In this document: in pieces, positions 46,946 to 55,566 of the stretch
Numbering within the stretch: the stretch's first letter is position 1
Layout: the number at the start of each line of letters is the position of its first letter
Assembly (NCBI GenBank): GCA_963778895.1
Contig: CAVZVZ010000005.1
Location: forward strand, 248,001-312,000
Direction of reading: 5' to 3'
From: CAVZVZ01 sp963778895
GTDB taxonomy: Bacteria > Actinomycetota > Acidimicrobiia > Acidimicrobiales > Acidimicrobilacustridaceae
DNA: 64,000 nucleotides
The notes under the pieces: model-generated
What the model saw: only the letters and a program-made list of their open reading frames with translations
What the model was told of the DNA's origin: nothing
The model's database searches: none
Translations under genes and position numbers: made by a program

Positions 46946-47720
46946 ACCAAGCCCTGCGCGGCCTTGGTCAACGTCAGCTGAGCTCCCTCGATCGCGAACG
47001 TCACGTCGCCGTCCAGCACGGCCAGCACGGCGGTCTCGACCGCCTGGGGCTCACCGTTGCACGCCATCTTGGTGAGCCGCATCGGACCGAAAGTCAGCGA
47101 CGCGTCGTTCACGACGACGGACGCGCCCCCGTGTTGCACCCCGTGGTAACTGCCGCCTGTCCGTCGGCGTCGATGCGCAGGGTCGGGGCCTCGACATCGG
47201 CCGGCACACTCGACGCGGTCTGTCCGTCGATCATCGTCTCGAGCGTCCAGGTGGTGCCGACGACCGGCCGAGGCGGCGTCGCGGCCGACGGGCTCATCGT
47301 CAGGGTGGCTCCCTTGGCGGTCATGGTGAGAACGTCGCCATCGAGCGACAGGGCCGGGGCGGCACCCAGAAACCCGGCGAGCCATGCGTCTTGGGTCATC
47401 AAGTCGGGATCGCAACCCATCAACGTGCTCGAGAAGTGCTCGCCGCCGTTCAGGACGGAGTTGGCAACGGTGTAGGTACCGCCGATCGAGTTGCACCCGG
47501 CACTCGCGCGGAGCGTGCCGTTGTCGAACGACATCGTGATCTGCGAGCCCGGCACCAACGTCTGGCCGGTGAGCGCGGTCGAGACGAACGACTTGCCGTC
47601 GAGCGAGGCCACCGTCACCGCCTCGGGCTGCGAGCCGGTGCTCACGCTGCTGTCGTCACTGCAACCCCCTGTGGCCAACAAACTCACGGCGACCAATGCC
47701 GCCAGATGGTGGATCCGCAT
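46930..47720 (-). CDS. META-domain lipoprotein (one frameshift)
   Basis: A 263-residue lipoprotein from ATG 47720 if one missing base (a G run near 47130) is restored. This is one of the few traced breaks that is a deletion. The signal peptide ends in the lipobox LLATGGC. Two META (HslJ-like) domains follow: the first with SFDNGTLRASAGCNSIGGTY and STLMGCDPDLMTQ, the second with TLRIDADGQAAVTTGCNTGG and MTKMACNGE-like motifs. META domains occur in heat-inducible or motility-linked outer proteins; this one probably sits outside the membrane. Function unknown. Confidence 0.78.
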
Positions 47721-47825
47721 CTCTCGAACCTAGTGGCCGAACTCATGATCGGTCACCCACCCGCGGTCGCGTGGCGGCCATACTGGCCGATCCTGAGCCG
47801 CGGGCGGATCGACACGGGAGGTCGC

Positions 47826-48284
47826 GTGGCGCGTCGCCTGACTCGCTGGCCGTTGCTGATAGCGGTGGTGGCCGCGTTGGCCGCCATCGGTGCCGTCATC
47901 GCCGCGTGCGAGAGGCCTCCGCAGCCGTCGGTCGAGGCCTACTGCCGCGAGATCGCCAACGCCGAAGGGCTCGACGAGAGCTTGGCCGGCTTCGATCCCC
48001 ATGCGCTCGACCCACAGGTCGCGGCGCTGAAGAAGGCGAGCAAGGTCGCACCCCTAGAGATCGCACCGCAGGTCAACACCCTGCTCGATCTGACGACGGT
48101 CCTGCAGGCGACGATTGACACAGCTCGCACCGACCAGGCCGCGGCGATGGAACAGACGCTTCGAGACCACGCCGACGAACTGGCCGCGGTTACCGCAGCC
48201 GGCAAAGCAGTAGAGACCTATACACGCGACAACTGCGGCGTGGAGTTGAACAGCACGGCCGTTCCGACGCCGACCGCGCCGTGA
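47826..48284 (+). CDS. lipoprotein, unknown
   Basis: A 152-residue protein from GTG 47826 with GGGAGG upstream. An N-terminal hydrophobic segment ends in IAACERP, a near lipobox (GAVIAAC). The mature part is helical, with conserved Cys in VEAYCREI and in TRDNCGVEL, a pattern seen in several small actinobacterial lipoproteins. No enzyme motif. It converges on clpP. Confidence 0.6.
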   Translation: MARRLTRWPLLIAVVAALAAIGAVIAACERPPQPSVEAYCREIANAEGLDESLAGFDPHALDPQVAALKKASKVAPLEIAPQVNTLLDLTTVLQATIDTARTDQAAAMEQTLRDHADELAAVTAAGKAVETYTRDNCGVELNSTAVPTPTAP

Positions 48285-48293
48285 ATCAACCGA

Positions 48294-48893
48294 TCAGCTG
48301 ATCTCGCCGCGCTTGAGGATCACGTGGTCGATGATGCCGTAGTCCTTCGCCTCGGCGGCGGTGAACCAGCGGTCGCGATCGGAATCGGTCTCGACCTGGT
48401 CGACCGATTGGCCCGTGTGGAACGCGATGCGCTCGGCCATCAGCCGCTTCGTGTAGGCGATCTGCTCGGCCTGGATCGCGATGTCGGCCGCTTGACCGGA
48501 AACGCCGCCGTGGGGCTGATGCATCATGATCCGCGCGTGCGGGAGCGAATAGCGCTTGCCTTCGGCCCCGGCACACAGGAGGAACTGGCCCATCGACGCA
48601 CCGAGGCCCATGCAGATGGTCGCGATGTCGGGCCGGCAGAACTGCATCGTGTCGTAGATGGCCATGCCGGAGGTGACCGAACCGCCGGGTGAGTTGATGT
48701 AGAGCCAGATGTCGCGGGTGGGGTCTTCACCTTCGAGGTAGAGCAGCTGGGCGATGAGCTGGTTCGCGACCTGGTCGTTCACCTCGCTGCCGAGCACGAC
48801 GATGCGCTCGCGCAGGAGCATCCGAAAGATCTCGGAGCCCGGATCGCTGGTCATCGGCGATTGGGCGAGCGGTCCCGGCAACACTGGCTCCAT
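48294..48893 (-). CDS. clpP: ATP-dependent Clp protease proteolytic subunit
   Basis: About 199 residues from ATG 48893, chosen because GGAGAGG sits 6 nt upstream; upstream ATGs at 48908 and 48926 lack spacing as good. The catalytic Ser lies in GLGASMGQFLL, His in MMHQPHGGVSG and Asp in VETDSDRDRW. The INSPGGSVTSG loop and the IVVLGSEV opening are typical. It forms the barrel that degrades proteins delivered by ClpC or ClpX. The usual second clpP and clpX are not adjacent here. Confidence 0.92.
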   Translation of the reverse strand: MEPVLPGPLAQSPMTSDPGSEIFRMLLRERIVVLGSEVNDQVANQLIAQLLYLEGEDPTRDIWLYINSPGGSVTSGMAIYDTMQFCRPDIATICMGLGASMGQFLLCAGAEGKRYSLPHARIMMHQPHGGVSGQAADIAIQAEQIAYTKRLMAERIAFHTGQSVDQVETDSDRDRWFTAAEAKDYGIIDHVILKRGEIS

Positions 48894-49011
48894 CTCTGTC
48901 CTCTCCATCGGGTCCGGCCTCTCCATTGGGTCCGGTCCTCTGTGGCCTTGGCAGGCTAGCGGCTGTCGTGGCTGGTCCGACCCACCGCAGTGGATAGCGT
49001 TGGACGGCCAC

Positions 49012-49094
49012 GCGGGCGTGGCGGAATTGGTAGACGCGCTGGGTTTAGGACCCAGTGTCCTAGTGACGTGAGGGTTCGAGTCCCTCCGCCCGCA
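49012..49094 (+). tRNA. tRNA-Leu (TAG)
   Basis: Acceptor GCGGGCG pairs with CGCCCGC; anticodon loop TTTAGGA gives TAG; a class II variable arm (TGTCCTAGTGACG region) is present. CCA is not encoded. Confidence 0.95.
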
Positions 49095-49113
49095 CCGAGC
49101 GAAGGCCGTCGAT

Positions 49114-50121
49114 TCAGACTGCCGGTGTGGACGCGAACAGGTTGAGCCCGGCCGCCTCGGAGAGATAACGGGTGACCAGCTGCCCGCGGACGCTGTTGCC
49201 GGCCGGGTCGAGCGGAGGTGAGAACACGGCCAGGCCGCCCTTGCCGGGTGAGATCGTGACGATCCCGCCGCTGACCCCGCTCTTGCCCGGCAGCCCGATG
49301 TCGAACAGCCAGTCGCCCGTTCGCTCGTAGAGACCGGCCGTTGCCAGCACCGCGAGCACGTGCTTGCAATGCTGTTCGTCGATCACTCGCTCCCCTGTCC
49401 GCGGATTGACCCCACCATCGGCCAACGTCGCGCCCATGACCGCGAGATCGGTCACCGTGACGTTGAGCGAGCACTGCCTCGTATAGATGTCCGTGGCCTC
49501 GTCCGGATCGGCGTACAAACGCCCGTAGCCATCGAGGAGATGCGCGATCCCTTGGTTCCGCAGATTCGTCGCCGACTCCGAGGCATAGACCTCAGCGTCC
49601 ACCGCCAGTGTGCGACCGGCGAAGCGCGAAAGACCTTCTTCGATGTGTTGCCATTTCTCTTCCGCTGTCGCGCCTGGGATCAGGCTCGTCGTTGCGATGG
49701 CACCGGCGTTGACCATCGGGTTCATCGTTCGGCGTGCGTTCAGCTCGACCGCCATCACCGAGTCGAACGGCAACCCCGTGCTGTTCACGCCGAGCTTCTC
49801 GCGCGCTACGTCGTGGCCGATCGCCTGACAGACCAGTGCGAAGACGAACGGCTTCGAAACGCTTTGGATGGAGAAGTGATGGTCGGCGTCGCCGAGCACG
49901 AGGACGTTGCCCCGCACACCCGCAACGCAGATTCCGAAAAGATCGGGTGATGCGCTGGCCAGCGCGGGGATGTAGTCCGCGACCTTTCCGTCGTCCACGC
50001 TCCGGTAACGCGAGTACGCATCGTGCAGCACCCGCACCACCTGCTCTTCATCCGGTAGCTCACCGGTCGACACCAGCGCCGCCGGCATCGGACCCGACGG
50101 ATCGGACGCGCCGCCCAACAT
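49114..50121 (-). CDS. glsA: glutaminase
   Basis: A 335-residue glutaminase from ATG 50121. It hydrolyses glutamine to glutamate and ammonia. The serine-beta-lactamase-like fold is shown by the catalytic SVSKPF motif (Ser and Lys), with VNAGAIATTSLI, the Tyr and Asn in YASESATNLRNQ, and the C-terminal LPGKSGVSGGIV triad. The length fits the family (about 305-335). The universal stress protein gene upstream ends 3 bp before it, so they may be co-transcribed. Confidence 0.92.
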   Translation of the reverse strand: MLGGASDPSGPMPAALVSTGELPDEEQVVRVLHDAYSRYRSVDDGKVADYIPALASASPDLFGICVAGVRGNVLVLGDADHHFSIQSVSKPFVFALVCQAIGHDVAREKLGVNSTGLPFDSVMAVELNARRTMNPMVNAGAIATTSLIPGATAEEKWQHIEEGLSRFAGRTLAVDAEVYASESATNLRNQGIAHLLDGYGRLYADPDEATDIYTRQCSLNVTVTDLAVMGATLADGGVNPRTGERVIDEQHCKHVLAVLATAGLYERTGDWLFDIGLPGKSGVSGGIVTISPGKGGLAVFSPPLDPAGNSVRGQLVTRYLSEAAGLNLFASTPAV

Positions 50122-50124
50122 CGC

Positions 50125-50588
50125 TCAGGTCGCTCCCGCGCGAACCACCATCACCGGACACGGTGCGTTGTGCACGATGTGGCGTGCTCACCGAGCCGAG
50201 CAGGGCGCGCTTGAAAGCGCCCTGTCCTCGCGAGCCGACGACCACGACATCGGCGGCCGCGCTCGACGACCAGGTCGCACAGGATCGGTCCGGCGCCACC
50301 GGACTCGACGACCAACTCGACCGAGCCCGCGGTCACTCGGAGATCGCCTCCGCCGTTCGCTCCAAGGCGTTGCGCGCCGTAGTCGTCCGCGGCTGCCCAC
50401 GCCTCGCCGAGCACGTCCGGGGCCACCACTCCCCCGGCAAAGCCGGATTCGAGACCGGCTGATACTTCGGCCGGTGGCTCGACCACGCAGACCAACGTCA
50501 CCACGTCCGCGGTCGCGAGCAACGGCAGGGCGTGCCGCGCCGCGTTGATGGCGTCGTCAGAGCCGTCGGTCCCTATCAGCACGTGCAC
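50125..50588 (-). CDS. universal stress protein (two frameshifts)
   Basis: From ATG 50588, with two +1 breaks (near 50255 and 50185) removed, this is a 153-residue UspA protein. The start MHVLIGTDGSDDAINAARHAL and end (DVVVVGSRGQGAFKRALLGSVS, then HIVHNAPCPVMVV) show the full ATP-binding loop GSRGQG...GS. It probably binds ATP and acts in stress adaptation. The operon partner is glsA. Confidence 0.82.
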
Positions 50589-50602
50589 GGTCGCCGACCC
50601 TC

Positions 50603-50920
50603 TCAGAACGCCGATTCGGCGTGAGCCGCGTCGGTGTAGATCTTCTCGGAACCGTCCGGGTACATCGCATGGGGCACGAGCATGCCGTCCGGCGCGTCGT
50701 GCAGGTACATCAGAGTCTGGTTCACCACGGCGTGGTCGTGACCCCTGTCCCGCATCGCCTCGTCACCGTGCTCGGCGCGCCATTCATCGACCGCCGCCGG
50801 CGTGCCGTCGGCGGCCGCCGCGGCGCGGATCTTGCCGACCATCTCATCGACCGCACGGGCCTCGAGAATCACGATCTCGATCCCGTTCGTTTCCGTTCCA
50901 CTGTCGGTGTCGCCAGTCAT
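50603..50920 (-). CDS. conserved hypothetical protein
   Basis: A 105-residue protein from ATG 50920 (or GTG 50926). It is acidic and has IEIVILEARAVDEMVGKI, then HAVVNQTLMYLHDAPDGMLVPHAM, and a short acidic tail. No signal, membrane segment or known domain is visible. It lies just before the stress-protein gene in the same direction. Confidence 0.55.
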   Translation of the reverse strand: MTGDTDSGTETNGIEIVILEARAVDEMVGKIRAAAAADGTPAAVDEWRAEHGDEAMRDRGHDHAVVNQTLMYLHDAPDGMLVPHAMYPDGSEKIYTDAAHAESAF

Positions 50921-50941
50921 CGGCACAGCTTGGCACGCGCC

Positions 50942-51680
50942 TCAGGCCTCAGCCGACCGCGTCGAGCGATCACGGGCCAGGAGGTGGTACGCCAAGGTGA
51001 CCTCGACGAGTGACACGAAGATGGCCACGGGTGCATCGATCACCACACCGACGGCGAGATGGCGGAGGAAGCCGTGGGACCACTCCGCCCTGGCGAGCCA
51101 ATCACCCAGCATGTTCTCGAAGATGATCGGGATCGTCACCGCTGCGAAGGTGAGCCAGAAGAACGGACGCACCAGCTGCGCGCTGCGGCGGAGCGCCGCG
51201 ACGGGGCCGGTGCCCTCGATCATCACGACCGGACCGACCACGCTCAAGAGGGTTATGGCGATGAAGCCCGGGATGATCAGGAGGACGAAGCCGAAGATCT
51301 TGAGGAACAAGGCGAGGATGTCGGCGATGATCAACGGGCCGTAAGGGATGCGTCGCAGCAGCTGCCACAACGACTCCGCGGCATGACCGTGCTGGTGCTC
51401 ACCGACAGTGCGATCCAGCACGCCCGAAAGGAAGGTCGTGCCGAATCCGTTCGCCGCGCTCGAGCGCGACAGAGGCCAGCGCGAAGCCCAACGCGATCTT
51501 CCCGTCGTTCTGTGCCTCCTTGTTCTCGAACATCAGGTCGAGCAGCGTGCCCGCCGTGACGGTGAACGCTGTGACGACGGCACCCACGCCGAGCACACGC
51601 TTCCAACGCGCCCTGAACGTGCCCAGTGCCTGGCCGAAGAGGAACCACGGTGTGAGCCGCCGCGTGCCGTTGTCGGTCAT
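50942..51680 (-). CDS. membrane protein of unknown function (one frameshift)
   Basis: From ATG 51680, with one +1 break near 51450, this gives 245 residues. It has about five hydrophobic segments, an LTPWFLFGQALGTFRARWKRVL amphipathic start and an IPYGPLIIADILALFLKIFGFVLLIIPGFIAITLLSVVGP core, a pattern seen in the glycerophosphodiester phosphodiesterase membrane-domain and DUF975-like group. It overlaps the CPBP protease stop by ATGA. Confidence 0.65.
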
Positions 51681-52555
51681 GTGGCCAGATAGCTCACCAC
51701 ACCGATGCCGTTGATGACCATATGGGCGATGATCGAGGGCCAGAGCCGCCCGGTGTAGACGTCGAGCAGCGCGAACACGAGGCCGTAACCCGTGATCACG
51801 AAGGCGATGAACAGGCCCTGCACCGCGAAGTCCGCCAGGTTCGACGCCGATGTGACACCGGTGATGTGCAACGAACCGAACACGACGGCCGACACGACGA
51901 TCGCGATCGTGGTGTTGAAGCGCTTCTCGAGCGAGCGCAGGAGCAGGCCGCGGAAGAACAACTCTTCGGCGATCGGCGTGATCACGGCGACGGCAAGGAA
52001 CAGACCGAGGCCGGCCAGCAGCGAGGGTGACTTGGGCAGGAAGCCGGAGTTGTCCGGCGCGGTGTCACCGGTGACCACGACCCAGAAGAGGTTGAGCGCG
52101 ATCGTGAAGGCCAGCACCGAGAGCCCGCCGAGGACCCCCCATCCGAGGTCGACCGGTTGGAACCGCATGCCGAAGTCGAGCGCAAGGCTTCGCTGGCCCT
52201 TCACGTAGGACGCCAATACCGGCCACCCGATGAATCCCAACCAACCGGCGGCGACGCTCAGCAGAATGCCCCACGGCGGTAGATCGAGCTCACCGCTACC
52301 GGTCACCCCGAGAACGATGAGCAACACCCCCACCACGGTCTGGCTGCCGACGGCGACGAGAAGCCCGTAACCCACGTCGCCGAGGCCCCACCGGCGCGGA
52401 TCGGCCGGGGTCCACCAGGGAGGCCGCATCGCCGGATCGCCGCCCCCGGGATAGCCCGGAGGAACGGGCGGACCGGGAGGTCCGGGTGGATACGACGGCC
52501 ACGGAGGAGGACCGGATTGCGGGGGCGGGGCCCACGGGTCCGTCGGGAAGGTCAC
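51677..52555 (-). CDS. CPBP-family intramembrane glutamic protease
   Basis: A 292-residue protein from ATG 52555. After a Pro-rich cytoplasmic N-terminus (PPP, PPGPPGPPVPPG) there are about eight membrane helices. The catalytic motif EELFFRG (residues near 200) and the two His motifs GSLHITG and IIAHMVIN mark a CAAX/CPBP-type glutamic intramembrane protease. Such proteins process prenylated proteins in eukaryotes but in bacteria act in bacteriocin immunity or protein maturation. It is coupled to the following membrane gene. Confidence 0.85.
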   Translation of the reverse strand: MTFPTDPWAPPPQSGPPPWPSYPPGPPGPPVPPGYPGGGDPAMRPPWWTPADPRRWGLGDVGYGLLVAVGSQTVVGVLLIVLGVTGSGELDLPPWGILLSVAAGWLGFIGWPVLASYVKGQRSLALDFGMRFQPVDLGWGVLGGLSVLAFTIALNLFWVVVTGDTAPDNSGFLPKSPSLLAGLGLFLAVAVITPIAEELFFRGLLLRSLEKRFNTTIAIVVSAVVFGSLHITGVTSASNLADFAVQGLFIAFVITGYGLVFALLDVYTGRLWPSIIAHMVINGIGVVSYLAT

Positions 52556-52591
52556 TCCCCCAGTGTGCCTGCCGACGCGCCGGCCTATCGG

Positions 52592-53554
52592 TCAGCCGGT
52601 GAGCCAGTTGCGGTAGCGGTCCGCGAAGAGGCTCGGCAGCCCGCCGGTGTGCACGAACACGGTCGGCTGGTGAGCGGCCAACGCCCCCGAACGACGATCG
52701 GCGATCAGCCCGGCCATGGCCTTGCCCGAGTACACGGGGTCGAGCAACAGGCCCTCGAGCCGAGCCCCTGCCTCAACCGCTTCTCGCGCCTCGTCGGTGG
52801 GTACCCCGTAGCTGGACCCGATCTGCGAGCGGTCCAACTGGAGATGGCCCTCGGGCAGAGGCCGGTGCGCGAGCGATGCCGTCGCCGCAACCAGCGCAGC
52901 AATGCGCTCGGCCACATCATCGATCGCGCCGACATCCACGCCGCGCACGCGGCCGTGATGACCGAATCCGACGACCAGACCGGCCTGCGTGCCACCGCTA
53001 CCCGTCGCCGTGTACACGACCGAGCCGATCGGTGCCTCCGACGCGATCTCACCCGCGGCCACCACATAGCCGAGCGTGCCCACGTCCGACGCGCCGCCGA
53101 GGGGTACTTCGTAGGGACGGCAGCCCTCGTCGGTGAGCCGCATGCACGTCTCCGCCATGGTGGTTTCCAACATCTCCGCGTCGTACGCGCCGGCCCACAC
53201 CAGTTCAGCACCGAACATCTGGTCGAGCAGCAAATTGCCGTCGGCAACCTCGGGGGACGAGCCACCCAACACCGCGACACAGCGCAGGCCGGCGATGCAG
53301 GCCGCCGCGGCCGTCATCCGCACGTGGTTGCTCTGGGCCGCACCGCCGGTCAACAAGGTGTCACAGCCCTTCTCCAAGGCATCACCCACGAGGTACTCGA
53401 GCTTGCGGGCCTTGTTGCCGCCACCAGCGAGCCCGGTGAGGTCATCGCGTTTGACCCACAAGGCGTCAGGCTCGAAGCCCAGATGCTGCCCGAGCCGCCG
53501 CATCGGCTGGAGCGGCGTGGGGGTCACGGCCAGTGGGCATCGCGGCGGGGCCAT
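52592..53554 (-). CDS. PLP-dependent D-cysteine desulfhydrase / ACC deaminase-family enzyme
   Basis: A 320-residue fold-type II PLP enzyme from ATG 53554. The Lys that binds PLP is in GGGNKARKLEYL. TGGAAQSNHVRMTAA is the substrate loop and TATGSGGTQAGL the phosphate-binding loop. The sequence fits D-cysteine desulfhydrase more than ACC deaminase, but these two are hard to separate without comparing active-site residues. It would release sulfide, pyruvate and ammonia from D-cysteine. It is divergent from a D-threonine aldolase-like gene, about 20 bp apart. Confidence 0.8.
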   Translation of the reverse strand: MAPPRCPLAVTPTPLQPMRRLGQHLGFEPDALWVKRDDLTGLAGGGNKARKLEYLVGDALEKGCDTLLTGGAAQSNHVRMTAAAACIAGLRCVAVLGGSSPEVADGNLLLDQMFGAELVWAGAYDAEMLETTMAETCMRLTDEGCRPYEVPLGGASDVGTLGYVVAAGEIASEAPIGSVVYTATGSGGTQAGLVVGFGHHGRVRGVDVGAIDDVAERIAALVAATASLAHRPLPEGHLQLDRSQIGSSYGVPTDEAREAVEAGARLEGLLLDPVYSGKAMAGLIADRRSGALAAHQPTVFVHTGGLPSLFADRYRNWLTG

Positions 53555-53574
53555 CGCGTGCGAACCTACTGCCC

Positions 53575-54579
53575 ATGCAGCTCGACTCGCTCCCGACGCC
53601 CGCCCTCGTCGTCGACAGCCGCGCGCTGGCGCACAACATGGCGATCATGACGGCGGCGTGGCCGGGCACGCGATTGCGTCCGCATGTGAAGGCCTTCAAG
53701 TGCACCGCGCTCGCCGCCGCTCTGGCCGAGCGTGGTCACACGTCGTTCTGCGCGGCAACCGCACGGGAGATCGAGGGATTGGCCGCGGCCGGGTTGGGGT
53801 CGGACCTACTGCTCGCCAACGAGCTCCTCGAACCCACACGGTTGCGCGCCCTCGCTGATCTCGACGCGCGAGTCACGGTCGCGGTCGACTCACCCGAGAC
53901 GATCGCCGCCGCGGCCGACGCCGGTCTCCGCGAGGTGTTGATCGACGTGAACGTCGGACTACCCCGGTGCGGCTGTCACCCCGACGACGCCGGCGGCTTG
54001 GCCGATGCCGCACGGGCCCGAGGCCTCGAGGTGCGCGGCGTCATGGGCTACGAGGGCCACCTCGTCGGGCTCGAAGACCGCGATGCACGCGAGGAAGGCA
54101 CGGGCGAGAGCATGAGCCTGCTCGCTCGCGCTCACGACGTCGTCGGCGGCGACGTGGTGAGCGGGGGCGGAACCGGTACGTGGGACATCAACCACTCGAT
54201 CACCGAGCTGCAGGCCGGGTCGTACCTGCTGATGGACACGGCCTACGCCAAACTCGGGCTGCCGTTCGAAGCCGCCCTAAGCGTCATCGGCACGGTGCTA
54301 TCGGTGAACCGCGACGGCTACGCGGTGGCCGATGTCGGGCTCAAGGCGTTGGGAATGGACCACGGCAACCCGAGCATCGCAGGAGCGAAGGTGTGGTTCT
54401 GCTCCGACGAGCACATCACCTTCTCGATGCGCGACGGTGGCGAACTACCGGCAGTCGGTAGCCACATGAGCGTGCAGCCGGCCCACGTCGATCCGACGGT
54501 GGCATATCACGACCGCATGTACATCGTGACCGACGATGCGGTGATCGACGAGTGGGCCGTCGATCTACGTGGGTGGTAG
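53575..54579 (+). CDS. D-threonine aldolase / D-serine dehydratase-like PLP enzyme
   Basis: A 334-residue fold-type III PLP enzyme from ATG 53575. The N-terminal alanine-racemase-like barrel has the PLP Lys in RPHVKAFKC, after LPTPALVVDSRALAHN. GLPRCGCHPDD and VVSGGGTGTWDI hold the phosphate-binding residues. The C-terminal domain has DHGNPSIAG and EHITF, whose His and Cys or Asp residues bind a metal in this family. It should cleave D-threonine to glycine and acetaldehyde, or dehydrate D-serine. The neighbour also acts on D-amino acids. Confidence 0.82.
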   Translation: MQLDSLPTPALVVDSRALAHNMAIMTAAWPGTRLRPHVKAFKCTALAAALAERGHTSFCAATAREIEGLAAAGLGSDLLLANELLEPTRLRALADLDARVTVAVDSPETIAAAADAGLREVLIDVNVGLPRCGCHPDDAGGLADAARARGLEVRGVMGYEGHLVGLEDRDAREEGTGESMSLLARAHDVVGGDVVSGGGTGTWDINHSITELQAGSYLLMDTAYAKLGLPFEAALSVIGTVLSVNRDGYAVADVGLKALGMDHGNPSIAGAKVWFCSDEHITFSMRDGGELPAVGSHMSVQPAHVDPTVAYHDRMYIVTDDAVIDEWAVDLRGW

Positions 54580-54585
54580 TGGCTA

Positions 54586-54855
54586 CTACGCGAGTTTCAT
54601 GAACATGCGCTCGATCTCACCGAGCGGGTAGCCATCGGCCTCGGCCTGCTCGGGGTTCTCGATGCACGCGGTGAGGTTGGCGGCCAGCAGTCGGAACCCG
54701 GCTTGCTCGAGCGCTCGGGTCGCGGCCGAGACCTGAGTGATCACGTCGCGACACTCGCGGCCTTCGACCAGCATCCGTTCGATGCCCTGCACCTGGCCGG
54801 CGACCCGCCGCAGGCGCTTGCGCACGTCCTCGACGACTTCTTCGGGCATCTCCAT
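54586..54855 (-). CDS. CsoR/CstR-family metal- or sulfide-sensing repressor
   Basis: An 89-residue all-helical repressor from ATG 54855 (an ATG at 54849 is also possible). It has the family pattern RKRLRRVAGQVQGIERML and LVEGRECRDVITQ, then the second Cys in LLAANLTACIEN. The His that lies four residues before the second Cys in copper-sensing CsoR is Asn here (AANLTAC). Such Cys-only members sense persulfide or other thiol species rather than copper. It has a matching operator at 54885-54902. Confidence 0.82.
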   Translation of the reverse strand: MEMPEEVVEDVRKRLRRVAGQVQGIERMLVEGRECRDVITQVSAATRALEQAGFRLLAANLTACIENPEQAEADGYPLGEIERMFMKLA

Positions 54856-54884
54856 GGGAATGGCGCTCCTTCGGTCCGCGTGGC

Positions 54885-54902
54885 GGTACCCCGGAGGGTA
54901 CC
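54885..54902. promoter_or_regulatory. CsoR-type operator
   Basis: GGTACCC CGGA GGGTACC is a perfect 7-bp inverted repeat with a 4-bp spacer, matching the CsoR/CstR consensus of a TACCC, N4, GGGTA core. It lies 30 bp upstream of the repressor start, so autoregulation is likely. Confidence 0.8.
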
Positions 54903-54928
54903 GACCCGCCCCACCCCCACCGTTCTGG

Positions 54929-54964
54929 CAGGTGAACTGCGCGCCATAGCGCGCAGTTCACCTG
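54929..54964 (-). terminator. 16-bp hairpin overlapping the rdgB stop
   Basis: CAGGTGAACTGCGCGC and GCGCGCAGTTCACCTG form a perfect 16-bp stem with a CATA loop. The rdgB stop codon at 54958-54960 lies inside its right arm. It probably ends the rdgB transcript; no T-run follows on either strand. Confidence 0.75.
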
Positions 54965-55566
54965 CTGGTTCGTGGGGTGAGGGTGAGGAGGGGCACCAGG
55001 GCGCGCAGGGCGCGACCGCGGTGGCTGATGCGGTGCTTCTCGGACGCGGCCATCTCGGCGAAGGTGCGACCATCGCCTTCGTCGGGCACGAACACCGAGT
55101 CGTAACCGAAGCCGCCCTCGCCCCGCCCCTGGTAGGCGATCGTGCCCTCGACCACGCCCTCGGCGGCCACTTCTGTCCCATCCGGAAAACGAACGAGCAC
55201 GACGGTGCGAAACCGGGCCTGCCGCTCGGCCTCGGTCGTCGCGCCGACTTGCTTCAGCTCGGCCAGCAACTTGGCGATGTTGGCGGCCGGATCAGAGGGC
55301 TCACCCGCGTACCGCGCCGAGTGCACACCGGGTGCTCCACCCAGCGCGTCGACCTCGAGACCGGTGTCGTCGGCGATCGCCGCGTCGCCCGCGAACGCAC
55401 TCACGGCGACTGCTTTCAGTCGCGCGTTGCCCTCGAGCGTCGCCGCGTCCTCGACCACGTCCGGCAGTGCGGCCGGACGTGGTGCCAACACGAAGCCGTG
55501 CTCACCGAGGATCTCCTCGATCTCCGCGAGCTTGCCGGGGTTCGCGGTCGCCGCGACCAGCCTCAC
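54958..55566 (-). CDS. rdgB: non-canonical purine NTP pyrophosphatase
   Basis: About 202 residues from GTG 55566, overlapping the rph stop by GTGA. It has the HAM1/RdgB pattern: RLVAATANPGKLAEI, LEGNARLKA, AIADDTGLEVDALGGAPG, and the C-terminal GEGGFGYDSVFVP and FAEMAASEKHRISHRGRAL. It hydrolyses ITP, dITP and XTP to monophosphates and keeps them out of DNA and RNA. It is the last gene of the mec...rdgB cluster. Confidence 0.92.
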   Translation of the reverse strand: MRLVAATANPGKLAEIEEILGEHGFVLAPRPAALPDVVEDAATLEGNARLKAVAVSAFAGDAAIADDTGLEVDALGGAPGVHSARYAGEPSDPAANIAKLLAELKQVGATTEAERQARFRTVVLVRFPDGTEVAAEGVVEGTIAYQGRGEGGFGYDSVFVPDEGDGRTFAEMAASEKHRISHRGRALRALVPLLTLTPRTSR

